From: Stenogyne calaminthoides
Lineage: Eukaryota > Streptophyta > Magnoliopsida > Lamiales > Lamiaceae
DNA length: 64,000 nt
Reading direction: 5' to 3'
Assembly (NCBI GenBank): GCA_037126765.1
Contig: JBBCBC010000001.1
Span: forward strand, 23,020,622-23,084,621
The notes beneath the pieces were generated by a model. It was not told where the DNA came from. It did no database searches and saw only the letters and a program-made list of their open reading frames with translations. Numbering within the stretch: the first letter of the stretch is position 1; the number at the start of each line of letters is the position of its first letter. The position numbers and the translations under genes were made by a program. Of this stretch, positions 55,446 to 64,000 are shown in pieces.

Positions 55446-56212
55446 ACTCAATTATAACCTCAATGTTCCGAGGCAATCAATAATATCTATCGAAGACTAC
55501 AAAACCGAGAAAAACGCTAATATTCGTAAAAAATAGATATTGCCCAAGACATTCATATGCGCATAAAAAGGAACTAAGTCTAAGTGTTGTTTAAGGTTAT
55601 CTCATTCAGAGAGATTGACCAAAAGAGTTGTTATGTTTGTCTACATTTATCAAGACAAGAACCAATCAGAGGAAGACAACACTGTGCTTTCATCGACAAT
55701 TGAAAGCGATAGGTCATCAAGTATGTCAAGAGTACTATGTTCCGCATCGCAAAAAAAGTGGTGATTGGCTACTTGAATGCATATTTCCTAAAACATGCAA
55801 AGGAGTATTCAAACCCTAAAAATAGTCGTTCATCAAACACCATAAGAGGAAACTCATGAAGCTATCTCCTCCAACGGATAGTTTTTTAAGAGTGACCTTG
55901 GTGAAGTTGCCTATAAATACTAGTGACCCTTTACATTGAGAGGTTACGGGAAATTTGAAAGCAACTCAAGAGCTCATTCGTATTATTGCAAATTGAAGCA
56001 CTCGAAAAACCTAGAATTTCCCAAATGTTTCACATTGAAGAGAGCTCATTCACTAAGCCTAGATTAATAAGAAATATCCAAAGCTTAGTAGAGATATCCT
56101 AGCCTTTGCATTGTTCTTATTGTAAAGGATATCTCATCCTAGTTGGAAACCAACCAGAAACCCAAACCCTTTGTAAGGTAGTTTGAGTGTGTTTGTTGGT
56201 GAGTTGGAGTTG

Positions 56213-56400
56213 TAAAGAGTTAGTAAGCTACAGTGAGTTAGCCAGAAAACTCTAGAGAAGAAGTTAGTAAGCTACTTGTGGTAGTCTGAACACTTGTGTG
56301 TGATTGAGTTAGTAAGCTGCAGTGAGTCAGCCAGAAAACTCAAAGTAGAAAAGTGAGTAAGCTACAGTGAGTTAGCCAGAAAGCTTTAGGAAGTGGTTAA
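56213..56400 (+). repeat. R/U5 repeat array in the E4 LTR
   Basis: Four imperfect copies of GTAAGCTACAGTGAGTTAGC followed by CAGAAAACTC-like sequence, beginning near 56219, 56268, 56309 and 56347. Downstream of the TATA box, so present in the RNA. Confidence 0.7.
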
Positions 56401-56977
56401 GGAATTTCACTGAAGGTCAGAGAGAGTGGATGTAGGAGCTTGAGTCTCTAAACCACTATAATTGTTGTGTTGTTTTGCTTTCTGTACTGCATTATTATCT
56501 GTTGCATGTTTTTCACTGAAAGCATAATTCACTGATATTCAGTTGGAACCAATCCACTGAACTTGCATCAATCTGATCATAGCCTTAATCACTGTTTTAT
56601 TAAAAGGAAGATTTTCAGCAAAGCTAAAACGAGTATAAACATAGGGCCAACCATTCCGCACACTTGAGTAGCTACAACAGATAGTTACCAAACTGAACTA
56701 ACTCTATTGACAGTTCAGTAAGATAGTTATCTGATCCAAGTAGCTCAGGATCTCTGATAAACTCAGGCTCAGTTGGGCTAATCTGAAGCTTCTGAAAGCA
56801 GCTCAGGATCATTATCTCAGTAGACTTTGACTCAGGGCAATCTGTGCTTCTCAGGGCCAAATCATCAGGATAACCTGACCCATCTGACCTCATTGAAAGA
56901 AAAGTTTTAAAAATCACTGAACACATGTATTCCCCCCTCATACACGTGTGAGACTCGTTAGCACCGGGACCAACAAG

Positions 56978-56989
56978 TGGTATCAGAGC
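56978..56989 (+). other. E4 primer-binding site
   Basis: TGGTATCAGAGC, two bases after the LTR. Confidence 0.92.
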
Positions 56990-57099
56990 AGTGGTTCAAT
57001 TTGACCACTTACTTTGGTAGCCATAGTCTAATTTGCTGAAAGACTTTGGTGGTCTACTGAATAGATCTATTTGCTGATATATTACAAGTCTCAGTCATC

Positions 57100-57735
57100 A
57101 TGCCTTCTAAGAAACTTCCTATGTTCTCTGTTGAGAGCTATGATCTATGGAGATTAAGAATGCAGGCTCATCTGTATTCAAAACATGAAAGAATGTGGAG
57201 AGTGGTTTCTGAAGGACCATTCAAATTTACTGTTGTGAATCCCAGAATCACTGATACTGAGAGGAATGATCCCATAGATGAATTTCCAAAGTCTGATGAT
57301 CAACTTACTCCTGATGAGAGAAAGTTAGTCAATCTTGACTACATTGCTAAAGATACTTTGTATAGCACTATTGATGATGGTGTTATGGGGATGATTTCTC
57401 ACTGTGAAACTGCAAAAGAAATATGGGATACACTTGTTGTTATGTGTCAAGGCACAGATCATATTAAGGAAAACAAACTTTCTGTTGCAATTGGAAAGTT
57501 TGATAGCTTTGAAATGGAAGATAGTGAATCCATTGACAAACTTGAGGTCAGATTCACTAGCATCATGAATGATCTGAATGCTCTTGGGAAAAGATACCCA
57601 CAAAGAGAAGTGGTACTGAAAATTCTTAGAGGATTATCTAAGAAATGGGATATACATGTTGTGGTGATTGAAAACACCAAAAATATTGATTCCATGCCAT
57701 ATCAACAAGTTTTCTCCGAACTGAAAAGCTTATGA
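57100..57735 (+). pseudogene. E4 gag capsid region (211-codon frame)
   Basis: ATG 57100 is the first good start after the primer site (MPSKKLPMFSVESYDLWRLR). Core motifs are MQAHLYSKHERMWRVV, ERKLVNLDYIAKDTLYSTI, EIWDTLVVMCQGTDHIKENK and ILRGLSKKWDIHV, close to A gag. It forms the particle shell. The frame stops at LKSL just before a frameshift that separates the rest of gag. Confidence 0.87.
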
Positions 57736-58400
57736 GTTTGTGATTGACAAGAAATCTAAGAAATCGGACAAAAAAAGATGATTCTTCATCTAGCAAGAAT
57801 GTGGCTTTCAAAGCCAAAGAGAAATCCTGTAAGTCTAGAGAGTCTGAGAACTCACTTGCCAAAAATCAGGATGAGCTGGAGGATAAGCTAGTACTGATGG
57901 CAAGGAGGTTTGAAAGACTCAATAGCAGATATGGGAAATATAAGAAATATTACAGGAATCACAGGTACAAAAGAGACTCAAAAAGTGAGGACGAGATATC
58001 TTGAGAAAAAAAAGGACCCCGAAAAAGTCAAGGATCTTCATCCAAAAAGAAGGACTCCAAGACCAAGGAGGAAAGTGATCAGGATGATGATGCCAACAGA
58101 TGCTACAATTGTCAGAAGAAAGGTCACTTTCAATATGACCGGCCTTTGAAATGAAAAGCTAAAGAAAGAAAGGAAAGACAAGCCAAGAGAGACAAGAAGT
58201 TCTCCGGCAAGAAAGCTATGATTGCTGAGGAAGAAGAACATTCTATAGAAGGTTCCAGTTCCTCAGATGAGATTTTCTTAGATAGTGACAATGATGATAT
58301 CTGTCTTATGGCTGTAGAGGAGGTAAATTCTTCTATCTCTGTTGTTGCTCCTACACAAGCACATGAGTTCTCAAGTTCAACTATGAAATGAAAACTTTGA
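57736..58400 (+). pseudogene. E4 gag C-terminal part with damaged zinc knuckle
   Basis: The basic region (57744-58004; KSEDEI end) is followed in another frame by CYNCQKKGHFQYDRP near 58090-58140, where the last Cys of CCHC reads Arg. An acidic segment with SSSSDEIFLDSDNDDICLMA (about 58250-58315) matches the extension in A. Stops separate the pieces. Confidence 0.72.
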
Positions 58401-59551
58401 CTGATGGATTCATTTGAGAATCTTATGAAGGACTATTCGTGTTACAAGAACTCGCTCATCGAAACTTAAGAGCGTAATAACATGGAACCGATCACGAGAA
58501 TCAAGTGGAAAGACTCTAAAAATGTTGAGATCACTTCTCAATTGACGGTACTACTGATGAACTAGATGTTCTGAAAGTACAACTCTCAGAAAAAGAGAAG
58601 GTGATAGAGATCCTGAATGGAAAATTAGAGAAATCCACTAAAAGAGATTCAAACTTTATCGAATCGAGTTCAATGACCTCTTTGAGAAGCATGAAACTCT
58701 AAAGAAATGTGAGGATAGTCTTGAGAAAAGTTAGCTCTATTGAATTCTCGCATCTAAAGTGATAGATGAAATTCAGAGTTATCAAAGACACACGAACTAT
58801 AAAAGTTTGGATTGGGATACATTCGAGGGGAACCTCACAAGGTCTTACAATCTTTGCTTCTAGTAGCACCAAGATCGTCTTTGTTAAACCCGGTGGCACC
58901 TAATCTTCTTCTTGAAGATCTGCCCGGAAGTTTTAGACAAGGGTAAAGGACCTATGGTTTTGAGAAAATTGAAGGTTCAGGGGAAGAAAGCCCTGACCTC
59001 GGAAAAATGCTAGAAAACCTAAACACTCAAGAGAAATCTTCGTGCAAGATTTCAAAGCATCAAAGCTAAGAATACCAACCTAAAGAGATCTCAAGACCGA
59101 ACCATCGAGGAATTTTAGGAAGAGAAACACTCGGCGAGATATTCTCAACTAAAAAGACCAAGTCCTCGACATTGAAAGACCCCAATTTCAAGACAGTAAC
59201 CTAAAACCCCACTTGCCTAAGGGTAAAGGTTTCCTGAACCCAAGTCAGCAGAGACAGAGACCAGCTGCACAAAAGCTAAGGCATTTGAACAAAAGGCTTG
59301 AACCCAAGAAGAACTATAAGGCTCATGTTCATGCTAAGGCTGGCACTCATACACAGGATATTGCTAGGCACCTAGGGTGGTGAATGTGTATGTAGATGTT
59401 TATGGGAGACAAAACAGCCACTCTAAAGTAATTTGAGTTGTTAGGCGATTTGGGTTCCAAAAGGTATGCAAATAACACAGGTAGGACCCTACACCAAATG
59501 GGTACCTAAGAAACAGAATCTGTTTTTCGTGAAAAAGAAAAAAGCACCGAA
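58401..59551 (+). other. E4 eroded gag-pol linker
   Basis: No open gene. Helical gag-extension fragments can be traced, heavily eroded to about 59215. A cleaner stretch then begins (FLNPSQQRQRPAAQKLRHLN, 59230-59300) and leads to the protease. Confidence 0.5.
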
Positions 59552-59950
59552 ATGAATGAAAACAACAAAGCACTGATGAGTGGAAATGAATTGGCTCCTA
59601 CTGTATGGTATTTGGATAGTGGATGTTCAAGACATATGACAGGATATAAGCAACTAATCACTGACTATGTTGAGCAAAAAGGCCCTCAGATCACATTTGG
59701 AGACAATTCCAAAGGACAAACTGAAGGATATGGAACTCTTGAAGTTGACTCTGTTCATATCCATGGTGTTTCATATGTGTGCAGTCTAAAGCATAACTTG
59801 CTTTCTATCGGTCCAATTCTCTGTGACAAAGGATTCAATGTTGAGTTCTCAAAGAACTTATGTTATGTGAAAGACAATACTTCACGTAAAATTTTTCTTG
59901 GGTACAAGAAAAGGAAATGTGTATCTTGGCGATTGGAGTTCAACTCCTAA
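59552..59950 (+). pseudogene. E4 aspartic protease
   Basis: TVWYLDSGCSRHMTGYKQLI has the intact D-S-G site. ITFGDNSKGQTEGYGTLEV and SLKHNLLSIG follow, close to Sirevirus proteases. Clean until about 59880, then eroded (the expected LADWSS region reads WRLEFNS before a stop). Confidence 0.82.
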
Positions 59951-60936
59951 AGATACATGTTTGGTTGCAAAAAAGTTCCACCGATACCAAATTGGTTGTG
60001 GCACAAAAAAAATGAATCACTTAAACTTCAAAACCCCGAACAAACTTGCAAGATTAGCACTTGTGAGGGGTTACCCAATGAAGTGTTCAAGAAATAACAT
60101 GTATGTGATGCTTGTCGAAAAGGAAAACAAATCGAGCATCTTTCAAAAAGCAAAGTAGATGTTTCTCTTGATAGAATACTACAACAACTATTTACATATG
60201 GATCTCTTTGGTCCAAAGAACACCGTGAGCACTAATGGCGTAAAATACACACTTGTGGTAGTTGATGACTACTCTAGATACACATGGGTCATATTCTTAC
60301 TCAAGAAGAAAGAGACTCGCATAAAACCGCCTAATCTCATTGAAAAGGCTCAAGATCGAAAAGAATCGAGTGTGGTCAAAATCGATCGATAAAGAACCGA
60401 GTTTATCAATCATATTATATCCGATTATTGTGCGAAGAAATGGAATAGCTCATGAAACATCACCAAGCAAGGACCCCACAACATAATGGTGTTCTTTGAA
60501 AGAAAGAAATAGGACTCTGAAAAAGAAGGCTCGTAAGGACAATGATTCTTTGAAGATATTCCTAAGAGATTTTGGGCGAAGCTATCAACACTTTGCATGC
60601 TACTCTCGAAAAAAGATCCATGTTGACCAAGAACCAAGGAAAAACTCCATATGAGCTGTGGAATGAAAGGAAGCCTCCTTTTTTTTTCTTTTTTGTTTTG
60701 GTTGCAAGTGTTTCATACACAATAATGGTAAAGATCGGTTGAAAACTATTGATAGCAAAGGCGATGGAGGGATATTCTTAGGATATTCTGATGTCAGTAA
60801 AGCCTTCAGAGTTTACAATTGTAGGACTCTTATTGTGGAAGAAACACCTCATGTTGTTTTTGATGAATCTGCTTGTGTTCGGAAGAAACAGGAACATGAC
60901 TTCGGGAGAACCGACCAAGAGAATCACCGGACTTAG
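59951..60936 (+). pseudogene. E4 integrase remnant
   Basis: Finger segment KKMNHLNFKTPNKLARLALV (60010-60070). First aspartate YLHMDLFGPKNT (60190-60225), then VVDDYSRYTWVIFLLKKKET. The second catalytic motif region reads KIDR-stop-RTEF and the third is unreadable near 60490. The C-terminal region (GGIFLGYSDVSKAFRVYN, IVEETPHVVFDESA; 60760-60880) is clean. Eroded between about 60300 and 60690. Confidence 0.77.
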
Positions 60937-61508
60937 CTTTGAAAAAGAATGATAAAACATCCTCTGAACTCGAAAAAAGAAGAAGTCACCACTTTCTATG
61001 AATGAAGTGAATCGAGACTCGAACAAAGAAGTTCGGGATGGAAAAACTCGGGATGGTGAGACTCGGGATGGAAATTCTCCACCGAAGGAAAAAATCAACA
61101 CACCGAAGTCGACCAATCAAACATACACCCGTTCGGACTCGGGTATGTAATGCCGATGAAGATGTGGTCACAAATGAGAGGCAAACTCGAATCTATCAAC
61201 CAAAGGGGAACAAATGCCACGACAATGTTCAATGGAATTTCCCAGAGGAAGATGATTATTTTCTCCTTTTCTGTTGTTCCCTGAATTTAATGAAGTGTCT
61301 GAACCTAACATTTCTGATGTTGAGGATATTACTGAAGGGGGAACATCCAGGAGAAAATGGTTAGATAGTCATCCTAAAAGTCAGATTGTGGGTGATCTAT
61401 CAGATGGTGTCAAAACAAGAAGGTTCCATGGAGAAAGTGCTTTGTTCTCACGCTTCCTATCCGAAAAAAGAACCTCATCGAGATTGAAGAAGCTCTACAA
61501 GATTCATT
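60937..61508 (+). pseudogene. E4 integrase-RT linker
   Basis: Charged fragments in changing frames. A cleaner stretch at 61260-61430 reads PEFNEVSEPNISDVEDITEG and RRKWLDSHPKSQIVGDLSDG, equivalent to the LSDHPTDLIIGNL region of A. Confidence 0.65.
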
Positions 61509-62482
61509 TTGGATTATCTTTATATGCAAGAAGAGCTGAATCAGTTCTCAAGGAATGAAGTTTGGGAGCTAGTGGATAGACCTAAGAGGCACAATGTGAT
61601 TGGAACTAAGTGGGTGTTCAAGAATAAGAGAGATGAAAACAACAACATTGTAAGAAACAAGGCAAGGCTAGTTGCACAAGGTTATTCCCAAGAAGAAGGC
61701 TTGGATTATGATGAAACCTTTGCAACTGTTGCAAGACTAGAAGCCATCAGATTGTTTCTTGCATATGTTGCCCACATGAAATTCACAGTCTATCAAATGG
61801 ATGTGAAAAGTGCATTTCTGAATGGTGTGCTTAAGGATGAGGTTTATGTGGAACAACCTCCTGGTTTCAGACAGAATGACCAAGTTTACAGGCTCAGGAA
61901 AGCCTTGTATGGTCTTAAGCAAGCACCCCGAGCATGGTATGATACACTTTCTCAGTTATTAGTGGCCATGGTTTTATCAAAGGACCTGTTGATAGAACTT
62001 TGTTCAGGATAGAAGATGGGAAAGACATTTTACTTGTTCAGATTTATGTAGATGATATCATTTTTGGATCTCCAAATCATCAGTTGTGTGAAAAGTTTTC
62101 TACCCTGATGAAAGGAAAGTTTGAGATGTCAATGATGGGGGAGATGAATTTCTTTCTTGGACTTCAGGTGAAACAAACTAAGGAAGAAATTTTCATCAAT
62201 CAAGCAAAATACACCACAGATCTGATTGCAAAGTATGGTGTACAGAATTGCAATGCAGTTAGAATTCCTATGAATGCTAACTACAAGGTGGATCCTGAAG
62301 GCAAATCAGTAAATCACACTGATTATAGAGGGATTATTGGATCACTGCTATATCTCACAGCAAGTAGGCCTGATATAACATTTGCTGTTGGGATATGTGC
62401 AAGATACCAAGCTAATCCTAAGGCTAGTCAGTCATGGAGGCCGCCAAAAGATTCAAATATCTTAAAGGCAATTTGTGAATAG
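61509..62482 (+). pseudogene. E4 reverse transcriptase
   Basis: Two frames overlapping near 62000. The first has VIGTKWVFKNKRDENNNIV, NKARLVAQGYSQEEGLDYDE, YQMDVKSAFLNGVLKDEVYV and YGLKQAPRAWYD. The second has the intact box LLVQIYVDDIIFGSPN, then KFEMSMMGEMNFFLGLQV and LIGSLLYLTASRPDI-type residues (GIIGSLLYLTASRPD). A one-base shift and later erosion (from about 62440) break it. Confidence 0.85.
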
Positions 62483-62726
62483 AGGATTATGGTATCCAAC
62501 CGATGATAACCTTGAATTAACTTGGTTATTCGAGATCTCGATTATGCGGGATGTAGAATTGACAGAAGTCTACCACAGAACTTGTCAATTTCTTGGAAGT
62601 AAACCGATATCATGGTTTTCAAAGAAACAAACCTCGAGAGTAACCAAGATTCTCATCAAGAAATGCATGGTCATAGGAAAGTCACAGTGCAATTCTTTAG
62701 CTCGGACAACAATTTAGGGATTATAA
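62483..62726 (+). pseudogene. E4 RNase H, truncated by E5
   Basis: Starts with the DDNLELT.. and CQFLGSKPISWFSKKQTS segments and ends at an RDYN-equivalent, where the E5 LTR begins. Strongly eroded. The rest lies beyond E5, outside the window. Confidence 0.75.
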
Positions 62727-64000
62727 TGTTGGGGTTATCTTTGGAAAGTATGTTTTTACTTTGTATAACCAAACCAATTTCGATCTTATTTATTTGAAAT
62801 AAATTATTTATCACCGATGCTTTTAAATATCATTGAATGTTACATATATTTACTTTGATAACTGCTTCAATAAATAGTATGTGTTACATTGTAGTTAATT
62901 TAGTGATACCAGATCACAAAAGATAAATTAATAGTTCCTTGTAACCAAAAAGTACACCATTCACGACCTAGATGGAAATGAACAATCCATCGTGAAAGGT
63001 TGAAGTGTAAGTCTCAGATTGGCTTGTCTTGACCAAGAGATTACACTAGTGCATGATCGATGCAATTGAATAGGACCTCTGAGGAGGACAAATTCTTCAA
63101 AGACCTTTGACTAGGAAGAATTAGACCTCAGTGGTTCGTTATTTCTTAATATTCGTCCCTTGAATAGGATCGCGTGTGGTTAGTAATTATTGCTTTGACT
63201 TATTACGGGTAGAGAATCAACGAGATTCAATACTTTATATCTTGGGCAATATTATTGGTCACATGCGATTGCTAAGATTTAATACGAAGAATCGTGTGCA
63301 AGTACGCTTGTTTGATTTGCCCCCTTGGGAGGTTCATAAGATTTATCATACCAAATCTTGCGAGTGGAACTAGTTTCCGGTATGGATAATAATGTTGAAC
63401 CGTTCCTTAACCAAGGACAAAAGATAGTAATTAATTGAAAGCTATTTCAGTGGCTTGAATTAATTAATGGGCTAGATAATCTTAAATACGAGAAATAATA
63501 ACCGGGAGCCATATTAACAGTAATATGGGTTAAGATGGATAATGCAATATTAATTATGTAGTGGGATTAATTAATATTTATGGGCTTGAATAATATTGTG
63601 GCTCAATATTAGATATTCAAAGTCCATTAGAAGGTCCAATCTTAATTCTCCTAAAGGCCCCTCAAGTAGCCCAAACATAATGTCCAGTAACTAAAAAAGG
63701 TGTTTAAAATAAAATAAATTATTATTGCCAAATTTTCCTAAAAGTTTCGAAAATAATAAATAAAAGAGGGAGAAAGATTTTCTTTGAATTTTGTTATGGA
63801 ATGTAGATAAGTATTCTTGGAATACAAGATTATCTCATTAAATTCAAGAAATCTCCCACTTGGTTATTTATTAAGCATATTTCGAAATTTATGAATAAAT
63901 AAGGAGAGGAAAGATTTTCTTGATTTTCTTGAAAATATATTATGGAAGATATGTATTCTTGGAATACAAGAATATCTCATAAATTCAAGAAGATCCAAAT
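62727..64000 (+). repeat. E5: E2/B-family 5' LTR, running off the right edge
   Basis: TGTTGGGGTTATCTTTGGAA begins 1,274 bp of LTR collinear with the E2 5' LTR and the reverse of the solo LTR (15827 downward). Left target site TATAA. Eroded at CAG/CTG sites (for example CCGATGC where relatives have ACTGTTGC). No gene; short frames such as 63176-63373 are LTR sequence. Confidence 0.85.

Larger units (their letters stand above)
54851..56975 (+). repeat. E4 5' LTR
   Basis: 2,125 bp, TGTTGGGAGATG to CGGGACCAACA, followed by the primer site. TATAAATA at 55912-55919 (GCCTATAAATACTAG) is the likely promoter. Two repeat arrays lie inside, one upstream and one downstream of the TATA box. Confidence 0.88.
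54851..62726 (+). mobile_element. E4: Sirevirus-like copia element inserted in the E2 3' LTR
   Basis: A plus-strand element with 5' LTR 54851-56975, primer site, gag at 57100, protease, integrase and RT, cut inside RNase H by E5. Left target site TTACG; the right end is outside the window. Gag and RT are related to A (shared DDICLMA and YVDDIIFGSPN), but the LTR is a different family. Well-preserved stretches alternate with eroded ones in which CAG/CTG sites read CG or CCG. Confidence 0.88.

Noticed and set aside
56941..57010. tRNA gene suggested by TGGTATCAGAGC
   Set aside because: Only the 12-nt primer-binding complement is present, directly after an LTR; no cloverleaf.
1..64000. Endogenous pararetrovirus or other viral integration
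   Set aside because: All RT domains are in copia order (integrase before RT) with LTRs, tRNA-iMet primer sites and 5-bp duplications; no coat or movement protein motifs were seen.

Overview
This is nuclear DNA from a flowering plant, and essentially all 64 kb is nested Ty1/copia LTR retrotransposon. I see no ordinary host gene, RNA gene or bacterial-type system. The evidence is TG...CA long terminal repeats of 1.6-2.1 kb, primer-binding sites complementary to initiator-Met tRNA (TGGTATCAGAGC), purine tracts, 5-bp target duplications, and pol genes in the copia order protease-integrase-RT-RNase H. A eudicot is likely. From memory only, the accessory gene resembles hypothetical proteins annotated in Lamiales genomes, so Lamiales is a weak guess.

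Layout. E1 (1-10773, +) is a left-truncated, heavily eroded Sirevirus-like element, followed by 30 bp of unassigned DNA. E2 (10804 to beyond the window, +) is an Angela/BARE-1-like element. Its gag was hit first by a solo LTR (13962-15827) at codon 3, and 142 bp later by element C (15975-49876, -; duplication AAGCC). C carries a 760-bp hAT-type miniature element in its RT gene (18785-19544), and element B (25039-49027, -; duplication CAACT) in its 5' LTR. B is split inside integrase by element A (28907-43748, -; duplication CGTAT). E2 resumes at 49882, carries a 488-bp solo LTR (51992-52479), and reaches its 3' LTR at 54272. That LTR is interrupted by E4 (54851-62726, +), whose RNase H gene is in turn interrupted by E5, an E2/B-family LTR running off the right edge (62727-64000).

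How the parts work. Each complete element has an LTR promoter (a TATA box is visible in most), a tRNA-primed leader, gag (capsid, zinc knuckle) and pol. Every gag-pol here is interrupted by stops or frameshifts, so none is autonomous as read. The best-preserved pieces are the RT-RNase H reading frame of A (36083-37684) and the accessory gene of A.

Most notable: A and E1 share a 5-5.6 kb module between pol and the 3' LTR. It holds a long accessory gene (A: 34144 down to 30741) with its own TATA box and a probable 5'-UTR intron, plus a second conserved TATA box on the opposite strand. Separately, E1, parts of E4 and E5 show a patchy pattern in which CAG/CTG sites have become CG or CCG. This is the reverse of methylation decay and may be a sequence-consensus artefact.
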